Shown one piece after another: positions 17,340-27,460 of a DNA stretch of 64,000 nt (position 1 is the first letter of the stretch; each line of letters starts with the position of its first letter). The notes beneath the pieces are model-generated. The model was given only the letters and a program-made list of their open reading frames with translations, ran no database searches and was not told the DNA's origin. The position numbers were made by a program, and so were the translations under genes. The stretch is from assembly GCF_012927485.1 (NCBI RefSeq), contig NZ_JABBPC010000032.1, positions 153,871 to 217,870 of the forward strand, read 5' to 3'. The stretch is from Polaromonas sp. (GTDB lineage Bacteria; Pseudomonadota; Gammaproteobacteria; Burkholderiales; Burkholderiaceae_C).

Positions 17340-17963
17340 TTATAGCGCCGAGGGCCGGGTTTTTTCATACCCTACCGCAAACCCTTCGGCAGAGCTGTTG
17401 AGTGCTTGGTCTCGAATCATGAACAGCCGCTCAAGATCTTCTCGGGTATCGCTTTTCTCCTGGTCATCCCGAACCGTCTGATTGGGCGGAGTCAGCGCGG
17501 GAGATTGAATGTGAATGGCGGGAGCCGCCGGCGCTAGCCAGAAAGCCTTGTCAGGCACCGTGATGTAGGGACAGGTGTTCGCCATGTCAAGTTGCCATGA
17601 AATGCCCTGCAGCCATTCGGAGGCCCTCGGTTCAAAGCGTGCGATGTCCGTCATCAACTCGTTCTGGAGAGCAAAGGCATAGTTCATCAGGCGCTGGTCC
17701 CATTGCTTAACAACCACTCGCACATACATGCCCGGGCCACGGCTGTTGCTCGACACCACCAGCATATGCAGTTCCATCCAATGCGCTGGAATGCCGTGCT
17801 TGCGCAGCACATCGCGCAGCAGCACCTGCACCAGCTGGCGCCGGATGGCGTTCTCCGACCCCGCTTGTATGGTGGTGGGGCTGTCCCGGTTCGCGGTTGG
17901 TCCGGTACTGACCGGCTTTGCTTTTTTTGAGGTGCCAAGCAACTTGCGTATGAATCTATTCAT
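17340..17963 (-). CDS. Hypothetical protein, 207 aa
   Basis: Starts MNRFIRKLLGTSKKAKPVSTG. A basic N terminus and a low-complexity linker lead into a folded central part (RRQLVQVLLRDVLRKHGIPAHWMELHMLVVSSNSRGPGMYVRVVVKQWDQRLMNYAFALQNELM) and a polar tail. No membrane helix is seen after the start. I do not recognise the family; the pattern of a helix followed by beta strands with VRVVVKQWD resembles small ligand-binding or regulatory domains but no function is claimed. It is isolated on the minus strand between two plus-strand genes. Confidence 0.65.
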   Translation of the reverse strand: MNRFIRKLLGTSKKAKPVSTGPTANRDSPTTIQAGSENAIRRQLVQVLLRDVLRKHGIPAHWMELHMLVVSSNSRGPGMYVRVVVKQWDQRLMNYAFALQNELMTDIARFEPRASEWLQGISWQLDMANTCPYITVPDKAFWLAPAAPAIHIQSPALTPPNQTVRDDQEKSDTREDLERLFMIRDQALNSSAEGFAVGYEKTRPSAL

Positions 17964-18287
17964 TTTTATATAGGCTCCAATGTCGCACCGGATCGAAAGT
18001 CCCGGCCACGGGGTGCTACGGAACACGCTGCGGAAAGGCACGGTTTGCTGAAGGTTTTTATAGTCGTGGAGCGGGCCGGGCAAGTCAAGAAAGTTTCTGT
18101 ACCATGGCGGTCAGATGCTCACAACGGGGGCCAAAGCGTGAATTTGTGCCGAAAAAGACCTGCGCGGGGCACGACTCCAACCGCTTGACGCCGGCGCCGC
18201 GCTGTGTTCGAAAGCCTGTTTTGCCAGCGCAAACCGCTGGCCTGTGATACCTTTCACGTCAATTAAGGAATCTGAGGAAATGACGAT
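17964..18287. other. Intergenic stretch upstream of gshA
   Basis: Contains the divergent upstream regions of the 207-aa gene and gshA. The gshA start has GAGGAAATGACG just upstream. No promoter, dyad or small gene could be supported. Confidence 0.4.
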
Positions 18288-19862
18288 ATGACTAAGTTGC
18301 AGGCGCCTGTAGGCGCGCTTTTGCAAGACCGCCTGAAATCGCTCACGCCGGCCCGGCTGAAGGGCATGCGTCGAGGTATTGAAAAAGAAAGCTTGCGTGC
18401 GCAGCCCAGCGGCGCCTTGGCGCTTACCCCCCACCCGGCCGCCCTCGGCTCGGCGCTCACGCACCCCGGCATTACCACCGACTTCAGTGAGTCACAGGTG
18501 GAGCTTGTCACCAGCGTGCACAGTAGCGAGGAGGCTGCGCTGGCGGAGCTCACGCAACTTCACCAATTCACCTTGCGCACCATGAAAGACATTGGCGACG
18601 ACATGCTCTGGGCCTCCAGCATGCCCTGCGACTTGCCGACCGACGAGACCATCCCCATTGCGCGCTTTGGCTCGTCCAATGTCGGGCGCGCCAAAAGTGT
18701 TTATCGCATGGGGCTGAGCCACCGCTATGGCCGACGCATGCAGACCATTTCGGGCATTCACTATAACTGGTCGTTGCCCGATGTGACCAGCGAACAGTAC
18801 TTTGCGCTGATTCGAAATTTCCGCCGCCATGCATTTCTGCTGCTGTACTTGTTTGGCGCATCGCCCGCCGTGTGCGCGACCTTTGTGGCGGGCCGGCAGC
18901 ACGAGTTGCAATCACTCTCAAAGAGCACTATGTACATGCCGCACGGCACCTCTCTACGCATGGGGCGCCTGGGCTATCAGAGCGATGCACAAGCCTCGCT
19001 GGCGGTGAGCTACAACAGCTTGGAGGGCTACGGCGCCTCCTTGCAAGACGCGCTCACCCGGCCTTATCCCGCTTATGAAGCGGTGGGGATTCGCAACCCT
19101 GGCGGCGACTACAACCAGTTGGCGACTACGCTGCTGCAGATTGAAAACGAGTTTTACGGCACTATCCGCCCCAAGCGCGTGATCTTTCCGGGGGAGCGTC
19201 CCCTGCATGCCCTGCGCCAGCGCGGGGTTGAATATGTCGAGGTGCGCTTGATGGACCTTGACCCGTTTGAACAGGTCGGCATCAACGCGCAAACCATGCG
19301 CTTTCTGGATGTGTTTTTGCTCCATTGCCTGCTGAGTGATAGCCCCCCCGACACCCCGGAGGAAATTATTGAGTTCAAGCACAACCAGCACCATACGGCT
19401 GAACGCGGCCGCGAACCGGGTCTTACGTTAAAACGTGCCGGACGCGAGGTGCCGCTAACCGAGTGGGGTGCCGAGGTGGTGGCGCAATGCGCGCCCATCG
19501 CCGCAGCGCTGGACGCCGCACAGGGTGGCACGCAGCACAACAACGCGCTAGACGCGGCCAACGCGGCCTTGATGGACGCCAGCAAGCTGCCATCAGCCCG
19601 TGTGCTGGCTGCCATGGCGCAGGATTTTGACAACTCTTTCGTCAAGTTTGCACGTGCTCAGTCCAAAAAATCCAAAGTGGCACTGCAGAATCTTCCGTTT
19701 TCTGCCGAGCAGCACGCGCGTTTTACCGAGTTGAGTCGGCAGTCCATCGAACAACAAAAAATCATTGAAGCCTCGGACACCATGCCCTTTGAGGCATACC
19801 GCCAACAGTATGTCTCGGCGGATGGACTGGGGATGCCGGGCCGCCAACCTGCCCACGCTTGA
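18288..19862 (+). CDS. gshA: Glutamate-cysteine ligase
   Basis: A 524-aa protein, close to the length of E. coli GshA and of the same (gammaproteobacterial) class. Characteristic blocks are GMRRGIEKESLRAQPSG, HPGITTDFSESQVELVT, SGIHYNWSLPD and EVRLMDLDPFEQVGI. It makes gamma-glutamylcysteine, the rate-limiting step of glutathione synthesis. GshB is not in the window. Glutathione may matter here because the organism handles sulfide, copper and NO, but that link is inference. Confidence 0.97.
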   Translation: MTKLQAPVGALLQDRLKSLTPARLKGMRRGIEKESLRAQPSGALALTPHPAALGSALTHPGITTDFSESQVELVTSVHSSEEAALAELTQLHQFTLRTMKDIGDDMLWASSMPCDLPTDETIPIARFGSSNVGRAKSVYRMGLSHRYGRRMQTISGIHYNWSLPDVTSEQYFALIRNFRRHAFLLLYLFGASPAVCATFVAGRQHELQSLSKSTMYMPHGTSLRMGRLGYQSDAQASLAVSYNSLEGYGASLQDALTRPYPAYEAVGIRNPGGDYNQLATTLLQIENEFYGTIRPKRVIFPGERPLHALRQRGVEYVEVRLMDLDPFEQVGINAQTMRFLDVFLLHCLLSDSPPDTPEEIIEFKHNQHHTAERGREPGLTLKRAGREVPLTEWGAEVVAQCAPIAAALDAAQGGTQHNNALDAANAALMDASKLPSARVLAAMAQDFDNSFVKFARAQSKKSKVALQNLPFSAEQHARFTELSRQSIEQQKIIEASDTMPFEAYRQQYVSADGLGMPGRQPAHA

Positions 19863-20015
19863 GGCGTCCGTCGATACCGATAAAGTTACGAAATAAACCT
19901 CGGTATTTCAGGCTCTGCAAGCATCGGCAGCGTCGGGGTAGAGAAGCAATTTGGGTGGCAAGGGATGACGGAGCCGACGCATTGGAAATGCTTCGGCGCC
20001 GCACCCTCAACCCTT

Positions 20016-20705
20016 TCAGGCTTGCCGCTTTTCCAACAAGTGCAGCATCGCATGCGCGGCCGGGGCCGAGGATGCGGGATTTTGCCCGGTGATCAGGTTA
20101 TCCTCGGTCACTACATAGGGTTGCCAGTCGGCGGCCTTGCTGTAAATTCCGCCGTTGTTGCTGAGCACGTCCTCCACCAAAAAAGGGACGATATCAGTGA
20201 GCTGTACCGCCGCTTCTTCGGTATTGGTAAAACCGGTGACCTTTTTGCCGCGCACCAGCGGCGAGCCGTTGGCCGCCTTGGTGTGGCGCAGTACGCCGGG
20301 CGCATGACATACAGCCGCCACGGGTTTTCCGGCGGCATACATGCTTTCGATAAGTTTGATCGAGTGGGCATCTTCCGCCAAGTCCCACAGTGGACCGTGG
20401 CCGCCTGGATAAAACACGGCGTCAAAGTTTTCGGGCAGCATGCTGGCTAGCTTCTTGGTATGGGCGAGTTCATTTTGGGCTCCCGTGTCGGCCTTGAAGC
20501 GCCGCGTAGCGTCGGTCTGGGAGTCTGCTTCGTCGCTTTTAGGGTCGAGTGGCGGCTGGCCGCCTTGCGGGGAGGCCAGCGTGACGTCGGCGCCGGCATC
20601 TTTGAACACGTAGTACGGTGCAGCAAATTCTTCAAGCCAAAAGCCGGTTTTTTTGCCGGTATTGCCCAATTTGTCGTGCGAGGTTAAAACCATCAATATT
20701 TTCAT
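20016..20705 (-). CDS. DJ-1/PfpI-family (type 1 glutamine amidotransferase-like) protein
   Basis: A 229-aa protein with the DJ-1/HchA nucleophile elbow AAVCHAPGVL (Cys about 134, His about 135), the preceding PGGHGPLWDL and the acid at E in the LEEFAAPYY region. Relatives are glyoxalase III-like enzymes or chaperones that handle methylglyoxal. It stands alone between gshA and rbgA, convergent with gshA. Glyoxalase activity is likely from family but not proven by sequence. Confidence 0.88.
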   Translation of the reverse strand: MKILMVLTSHDKLGNTGKKTGFWLEEFAAPYYVFKDAGADVTLASPQGGQPPLDPKSDEADSQTDATRRFKADTGAQNELAHTKKLASMLPENFDAVFYPGGHGPLWDLAEDAHSIKLIESMYAAGKPVAAVCHAPGVLRHTKAANGSPLVRGKKVTGFTNTEEAAVQLTDIVPFLVEDVLSNNGGIYSKAADWQPYVVTEDNLITGQNPASSAPAAHAMLHLLEKRQA

Positions 20706-20955
20706 AATAATTCCTTAGTGTTACAGCGGCGGCTGCATGATAAATGTTGCAGGACAAAATTGCTTTTGCTGCAAATAGCAACCTTAAGGATCCCACAGTC
20801 AACGCCGCGCCATAGCAGGCGGGCGGACGGTTTGCATGTAAGCCGTGATCGCTTGGCACCGGCTGCTCAGCGCTGACACCGTTCACAATTCGTCTTTGCG
20901 AATGGACGAAGCGTTCGCCAACGCGCTGTGAAAAGTATAGAAAGAACATTCAGAG

Positions 20956-21915
20956 ATGGCTATTCAATGGTTTCCGGGTCATATGCATTTGACGAAAAAG
21001 GCCATTAGCGAGCGCATCAAGGAAATTGATGTCGTGATTGAGCTGCTGGACGCGCGCCTGCCCGGCTCCAGCGCCAATCCCATGTTGGCCGAACTCACCG
21101 GCGCCAAACCCGCGCTGAAGGTGCTCAATAAGCAAGACTTGGCAGACCCTTCCCTCACCGCACTCTGGCTGGCCCACTATAACGGCCTCCCCGGCACGAG
21201 GGCCATTGGGCTGGATGCGAGCATGAGCACCCCGGCCAAAGCCCTCGTCGAGGCGTGCCGCGGGCTCGCCCCCAACCGCGGCAGCATGGTCAAGCCCATG
21301 CGTGTGTTGATTTGCGGCATTCCCAACGTCGGCAAATCCACACTCATTAACACCCTTACCGGCAAGCGCGCCACCAAAACCGGGGACGAAGCCGGCGTCA
21401 CCAAACTGGAGCAGCGTATCGTGTTGGCGGATGGGTTTTACCTGTGGGACACGCCGGGCATGCTGTGGCCGCGCATCATCGTGGCCAAGAGTGGCTACAA
21501 CCTGGCCGCCAGCGGTGCGATCGGCCGTAACGCCTTTGAAGAAGAAGAGGTCGCGCTGGAATTGCTGGATTACCTTATCGGGCACTATCCGGGTCTGCTG
21601 GAAGCGCGCTACAAGGTGAAGGTAACGCCGGGTATCACCGATGAGCAACTACTGGAAGAGATCGGTCGCAAGCGCGGCGCGGTGCTGACCAAAGGCCGCG
21701 TTAATTTACAAAAAGCCGCTGAAATCGTGATCTACGAATTTCGTGCCGCCACGTTAGGCCGCATCACGCTGGAAGCGCCTGAAGAGTTTGCAGATTGGCT
21801 GGCTGTGGGTCAAAAGCGCGATGCGGAGCGGCAAGTCAAAAAGGACACGATCGAGACCAACCGCCTGGTCAAATTCAAGAAGATTCCCCGGCCTGCGAAA
21901 CCCGAGGCGTCTTAA
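20956..21915 (+). CDS. ylqF: Ribosome biogenesis GTPase YlqF/RbgA
   Basis: A 319-aa circularly permuted GTPase starting MAIQWFPGHMHLTKKAI, the hallmark N terminus. G4 is NKQD, G1 GIPNVGKST, G3 DTPGM; the C-terminal ANTAR-like region ends EFRAATLGRITLEAP. In Bacillus RbgA drives late 50S assembly; the same role is assumed here. It is divergent from the DJ-1 gene. Confidence 0.95.
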   Translation: MAIQWFPGHMHLTKKAISERIKEIDVVIELLDARLPGSSANPMLAELTGAKPALKVLNKQDLADPSLTALWLAHYNGLPGTRAIGLDASMSTPAKALVEACRGLAPNRGSMVKPMRVLICGIPNVGKSTLINTLTGKRATKTGDEAGVTKLEQRIVLADGFYLWDTPGMLWPRIIVAKSGYNLAASGAIGRNAFEEEEVALELLDYLIGHYPGLLEARYKVKVTPGITDEQLLEEIGRKRGAVLTKGRVNLQKAAEIVIYEFRAATLGRITLEAPEEFADWLAVGQKRDAERQVKKDTIETNRLVKFKKIPRPAKPEAS

Positions 21916-21968
21916 CCCGGGCCAAGCTCACAAGGAGTCGAGGCGGCTCTCGTTAAACATCAGGTCAC

Positions 21969-23316
<1,348 letters not shown>

Positions 23317-23394
23317 TCAGGCGCTAGGGGTTTTCCAGACAATGGAACGCTTTATTTACCTTACTCGGCGATTCATCGCCCCTCAGGTGCACTC

Positions 23395-23799
23395 ATGAAC
23401 TGGTTAAAAAAAATCCCGCATACCAAGCGCGCTGCCAGCGGTCTGGAATGGTCCTTGTGGCGAAAGCTGCCGCTCATCACGTTGTTGGGGACGCTGCTGC
23501 CATTGCTGGCTTTGGGCCTAGTGCATTTGCTCGCCGATCCGCAGGCCAGCACTGAACAAGCCCGCTGGCTGCAACTGGCCGACTATGTCGTCGGTGGAGT
23601 GATTATTTTCCACTGGTCTATGGTGGTGACGGTCGGCATTGGCTGCGTGATCGTGATGGTGATGAAAGGTCCCGGCTACGTAGCTGATGGCTATCTTGTG
23701 TCTCACAGCGACCAGCCGCGCCAGGTCATGGAGACTGACGAAGAAGCCGCCAACCGTCGGAACCCCGGGACGACGGCGCGGCCTGATCCTGTTAAATAA
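23395..23799 (+). CDS. Small membrane protein divergent from sqr
   Basis: A 134-aa protein starting MNWLKKIPHTKRAASGLEWSLWRKLPLITLLGTLLPLLALGLVHLL. Two membrane helices (about residues 27-47 and 60-90) are separated by a short loop and followed by a polar cytoplasmic tail with acidic residues. No family is recognised. Because it shares the intergenic FNR box with sqr, it may act in the same low-oxygen sulfide response, for example as a quinone-site or export helper, but this is inference. A longer frame starting at 23293 runs through the FNR box and is rejected. Confidence 0.65.
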   Translation: MNWLKKIPHTKRAASGLEWSLWRKLPLITLLGTLLPLLALGLVHLLADPQASTEQARWLQLADYVVGGVIIFHWSMVVTVGIGCVIVMVMKGPGYVADGYLVSHSDQPRQVMETDEEAANRRNPGTTARPDPVK

Positions 23800-23984
23800 A
23801 GCTTCTTCGCGCCACTCGCCGCGGTCAACCTTAGCGGCGTGCCCGCTAGCTAACCAGGCCTCCCTATCCTTCTGCCGCCATCAGGCTTGCTGGACTCCGC
23901 GAAGCGGGGTACGGTTTCCGTAACTCAGTCTAATAGGCGGGTCGCCCGGTAAGAAACTTCTAGGGAACTGCCCGCAAAGAGCTC

Positions 23985-23998
23985 TTGACCCACATCAA
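23985..23998 (+). promoter_or_regulatory. FNR-like box upstream of the UbiM-like gene
   Basis: TTGACCCACATCAA matches TTGAT-N4-ATCAA at nine of ten positions. With the -10-like TATCCT at 24021-24026 a start near 24033 would put the centre at about -41.5. Confidence 0.55.
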
Positions 23999-24033
23999 GA
24001 CGCTGCTGGCCGTGCGTCGTTATCCTGTCCGGC

Positions 24034-25245
24034 ATGAACTTTGACATCCTGATCTCGGGCGCTGGCCCGGCTGGGCTGTGCCTGGCGCGCGCACTGTCGG
24101 GGCAAGGCCTGCACACGGCGCTGGTGGAGCAGCAGACCTTGGCTGCCACCGCACAACCGGCGTTCGACGGACGCGAGATTGCGCTAACCCAGCATTCGGC
24201 GCAGCTCATGCGGACGCTCGGCTTGTGGCAGCGCATCGAGGCGCACGATCCGCACGCCCTGTCACCGCTGCGCGATGCGCGGGTACTCAATGGCCCATCG
24301 CCGTTCGCGATGGTGATTAGTCACGGCTTGGGGACGCACAGCGAGCTCGGCTGGCTGGTGTCCAACCACCTGATTCGCCGCGCCGCCTTCGAAGCCGTGC
24401 ACGAGGCCCAGCAGAGGTACCACGACATCACGCTCCTCACGGGCGAACAGGTGGTGGGCGTGCGCACCGACGCGCAGGGGGCCCATGTGAGTTTGGCCAG
24501 TGGCGGCACGATGCACGCCAAACTGCTGGTGGCCGCCGACAGCCGCTTTTCAGCAACACGCCGCGCCATGGGAATCGCTGCCGACCTGCACGATTTTGGC
24601 CGCAGCATGCTGGTCTGCATGATGACGCACGACACACCGCACGACCATGTTGCTTGGGAATGGTTTGACTACGGCCAGACACTCGCCTTATTGCCGATGA
24701 ACGATGACCCGGCTACTGGCGCGCACCGCTCGTCGGTAGTGCTCACGCTGCCCAGCCAGGAGATTGAACCGCTGCTGACCTTGGATGCGGAGGCCTTCGG
24801 TCATGAAATGGCCCGCCGATTTGCCCGTCGCTTGGGACTTATGACGCTTGTCAGCACGCGCCACGCGTATCCGCTGGTAGGGGTCTATCCGCGCAGAATG
24901 GTCGCGCAGTGTTTTGCCTGCGTGGGAGACGCCGCGGTCGGCATGCATCCGGTCACCGCCCACGGCTTTAACTTTGGTCTGCTGAGCATCGATGCCTTAG
25001 CGCGCGGCGTACTGGCGGCCCATGCGGCCGGTCGCGACATCGCTTCGGCCGAATTGCTTAATCACTACGAGCAGACCCACCGGCGGGCCACGCGCCCGAT
25101 GTACCTGGCGACTCAGTTCATCACCCGGCTCTACACGCACGACACGCCGCCCGCCCGTGCGCTTCGCGATGTGGCGTTGCGAATCGGCGAGCGTCTTACG
25201 CCTTTCAAGCGCGCTGTGGCGGCGTCCCTAATGGGTGTTCGGTAA
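24034..25245 (+). CDS. ubiM: UbiM-like FAD-dependent ubiquinone hydroxylase
   Basis: A 403-aa flavin hydroxylase of the UbiH/UbiF/Coq6 family. FAD motif ILISGAGPAGLCLARAL, second motif FACVGDAAVGMHPVTAHGFNFGLLSIDAL (GD and the GxHP-x6-G-x-N segment). The segment PAFDGREIALTQHS with GLWQRI, and SPLRDARVLNGPSPFAMVI, points to the UbiM branch, thought to do one or more ring hydroxylations in ubiquinone synthesis; UbiF-like activity is the alternative. It would act in the cytoplasm with the Ubi complex and needs O2. No other ubi genes lie next to it. Confidence 0.78.
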   Translation: MNFDILISGAGPAGLCLARALSGQGLHTALVEQQTLAATAQPAFDGREIALTQHSAQLMRTLGLWQRIEAHDPHALSPLRDARVLNGPSPFAMVISHGLGTHSELGWLVSNHLIRRAAFEAVHEAQQRYHDITLLTGEQVVGVRTDAQGAHVSLASGGTMHAKLLVAADSRFSATRRAMGIAADLHDFGRSMLVCMMTHDTPHDHVAWEWFDYGQTLALLPMNDDPATGAHRSSVVLTLPSQEIEPLLTLDAEAFGHEMARRFARRLGLMTLVSTRHAYPLVGVYPRRMVAQCFACVGDAAVGMHPVTAHGFNFGLLSIDALARGVLAAHAAGRDIASAELLNHYEQTHRRATRPMYLATQFITRLYTHDTPPARALRDVALRIGERLTPFKRAVAASLMGVR

Positions 25246-25396
25246 CTTTATTCGCTATGACTTTAATAGCGGTATGGGTAATAAATGAATGGACTATGAC
25301 CCAATACTGCATTAATTTTTGGCAGGGCAATTCCGAATCGCGTCCAAAAGCGCTGCCCCGTCTCCCGCTACCAGGCCTTGCCTTCACAATTCCAAT

Positions 25397-26578
25397 ATGA
25401 CAAAACAAATTTTGATCGCGGGTGGCGGTATTGGTGGACTGGCTGCAGCTTTGGCCTGCACCCAGGCGGGTTGGCCGGTTCAGTTGCTGGAGCGCGCACG
25501 CGAGTTTGGCGAGGTGGGGGCGGGTATTCAGATCGGCCCCAACGTGGTGCGCATACTCCACCGCTGGGGGTTGGAGCCGGCGTTGCGTCAAGTGGCCGCG
25601 TTTCCCGACGTGCTGCAGGTGCGCAGTGCTTCCAGTGGCGCCGAACTTGGGCGCTTGCGGCTGGGGGAACGGGTGCGCGCGCGTTATGGCGCGCCATATG
25701 CCACCATCCATCGGGCCGATATTCACCAGCTGCTGTTGAAGGCTGTGGAGCAGAGGGCGGATGTGAAGCTGCACCTGGGTCAATGGCTGGAGTCTTTTGT
25801 ACAGGAGGGTGACGGGGTGCGGGTGCAGACCCTGGACGGGTTGGCGCTGCAGGGGGAGGCGTTGGTGGGCGCCGATGGCCTATGGAGCAGCGTGCGGCAA
25901 CTGCTGCTCGAGGATGCCGCCCCGCGCGTGACCGGCCATTTGGCCTATCGGGCCATGGTGCTTCAACAGGACTTGCCTGAACGGCTTCGTAGCCAGCAGG
26001 TCACAATCTGGTTGGGACCCGATCTGCATCTGGTCCAGTACCCCGTGCGGTGTGGCCGTTGGCTGAATGTTGTGGGTATCGTACATGGCCTGGTCGACGG
26101 CAATCTGGACGACTGGGACCACGACACCAATGCCCAAGGCCTGCGCGCGGCGCTGACCGGCACCTGCAGCCCGCTCCAGGACTTGATCGGTGCCATCGAC
26201 CATTGGCGCCTGTGGGCGCTGTGCGACCGCCCGCCCATGAAGGGGGCGCATGAGCAGGCTAAAGGCCGGGTAGCGCTGCTGGGAGACGCCGCCCATCCCA
26301 TGCGGCCCTACATGGCGCAGGGAGCGGGCATGGCGATAGAGGACGCCGCCTGCCTGCAACAGGTGCTGATCCGGCCAGGACTGACCATGGCGCAACGGCT
26401 ACAAGCTTATGCAGAGCAACGTTGGCAGCGCAACGCGCAAGTGCAGGCTCGCTCGATTCGAAACGGCCAGATTTTTCATGCCCGTGGATTCATGCGCTGG
26501 GCGCGCGACCTGTCGATGCGCCTGCTGGGCGAACGAGTGCTGGATGTACCGTGGCTCTATCGCGGCCCGGGCGCTTGA
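25397..26578 (+). CDS. FAD-dependent monooxygenase, salicylate/3-hydroxybenzoate hydroxylase type
   Basis: A 393-aa group A flavin monooxygenase. ILIAGGGIGGLAAALACTQAGWPVQLLERA (FAD), the DG motif LVGADGLWSSVR and the GD motif RVALLGDAAHPMRPYMAQGAGMAIEDA are all clear. The relatives include salicylate 1-hydroxylase and 3-hydroxybenzoate 6-hydroxylase, which use NAD(P)H and O2 on aromatic acids. Adjacent ring-cleavage genes are absent, so the aromatic substrate is unknown. The ATG at 25397 is used rather than a longer frame from 25319, which lacks the family N terminus. Confidence 0.87.
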   Translation: MTKQILIAGGGIGGLAAALACTQAGWPVQLLERAREFGEVGAGIQIGPNVVRILHRWGLEPALRQVAAFPDVLQVRSASSGAELGRLRLGERVRARYGAPYATIHRADIHQLLLKAVEQRADVKLHLGQWLESFVQEGDGVRVQTLDGLALQGEALVGADGLWSSVRQLLLEDAAPRVTGHLAYRAMVLQQDLPERLRSQQVTIWLGPDLHLVQYPVRCGRWLNVVGIVHGLVDGNLDDWDHDTNAQGLRAALTGTCSPLQDLIGAIDHWRLWALCDRPPMKGAHEQAKGRVALLGDAAHPMRPYMAQGAGMAIEDAACLQQVLIRPGLTMAQRLQAYAEQRWQRNAQVQARSIRNGQIFHARGFMRWARDLSMRLLGERVLDVPWLYRGPGA

Positions 26579-26763
26579 ATACCTTGTCAGGGTAGAAAAA
26601 GAGCTGCAGAGCTTGGCTTTGCCATCAATCGCCCCACTTTTCTCGGCCTCTCCGAGGCGCGAGATTCAGCCGCCTCAATTTTGTAAAACAAGGGCAAGAC
26701 GGCTTGCCTTTAAATACTGAAACTCGGACTACCGAATCTGCGCTCAGGGGCCAAGTCTGGTCT

Positions 26764-26769
26764 TACAAT
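26764..26769 (+). promoter_or_regulatory. -10 element of the tetR promoter
   Basis: TACAAT directly precedes the palindromic operator; a start near 26776 would lie inside the operator. Confidence 0.45.
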
Positions 26770-26770
26770 A

Positions 26771-26792
26771 TAAGTAATTGAGCAATTACTTA
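26771..26792 (+). promoter_or_regulatory. Palindromic operator of the TetR-family regulator
   Basis: TAAGTAATTG-AG-CAATTACTTA is a perfect 10-bp inverted repeat with a 2-bp centre, eight bases before the regulator's ATG. The position and symmetry fit autorepression by the TetR protein. Confidence 0.8.
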
Positions 26793-26799
26793 GAAGGCC

Positions 26800-27450
26800 A
26801 TGGACATATCCGGCAAACGTTCCAAGCAGCCCACCGAGGTCCGTCAGACCAGTCTGGTGGAGGCGGCATTGAAACTGGCCGCCCAGCGCAGTCCGGCGGA
26901 CATTACCACGGGCGATCTGGCGCAAGTCGTCGGCCTCACGCAAGGCGCCGTGTTTCGGCACTTTGCCAATAAGGAAGCCATCTGGCTGGCTGCGCTGGAC
27001 TGGACCACCGACACCCTGATGACCCGGCTAAACGTCGCGGCAAGCGCTGCGTTGACCTCCTTGGACGCGCTCAGAGCGGTGTTCATGGCGCACGTGGACT
27101 TTGTAGTGGCGCATCCCGGTGTGCCCCGGGTGATTTTTCAGGAGCTGCAGCGCGCGCAGGACACTGCACTCAAGTCCCGCGTTCGCGCGCTCATGCTGCA
27201 GTACCGGATATTGCTTGCGGGTCTGCTGCAACGCGCGCAAACCGAGCGTTTGCTGGCCCCGGACACCGATCTGCAGGCCGCCGCAGTGCTGTTCGTCGGC
27301 TCAATACAGGGGCTGGTGATGCAGTCGCTAATCAGCGGCGACGTGAACGCCATGCGCGTGCAGGCGCCAGGGGTGTTCACGATTTATCTGCGGGGGCTCT
27401 CTGCGGCGGATTGCGGTGCATCGGCCGATAACCACATTGATCATCCATGA
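26800..27450 (+). CDS. TetR/AcrR-family repressor of the adjacent exporter
   Basis: A 216-aa protein. The N-terminal HTH spans LVEAALKLAAQRSPADITTGDLAQVVGLTQGAVFRHFANKEAIWLAALDW (about residues 20-70); the C-terminal part is a helical ligand-binding domain. It stands 10 bp before the HlyD-family gene, with which it forms one operon, and a perfect palindrome lies just before its start. It presumably represses the exporter until a ligand binds. Confidence 0.9.
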   Translation: MDISGKRSKQPTEVRQTSLVEAALKLAAQRSPADITTGDLAQVVGLTQGAVFRHFANKEAIWLAALDWTTDTLMTRLNVAASAALTSLDALRAVFMAHVDFVVAHPGVPRVIFQELQRAQDTALKSRVRALMLQYRILLAGLLQRAQTERLLAPDTDLQAAAVLFVGSIQGLVMQSLISGDVNAMRVQAPGVFTIYLRGLSAADCGASADNHIDHP

Positions 27451-27460
27451 AGGCAAGCAC

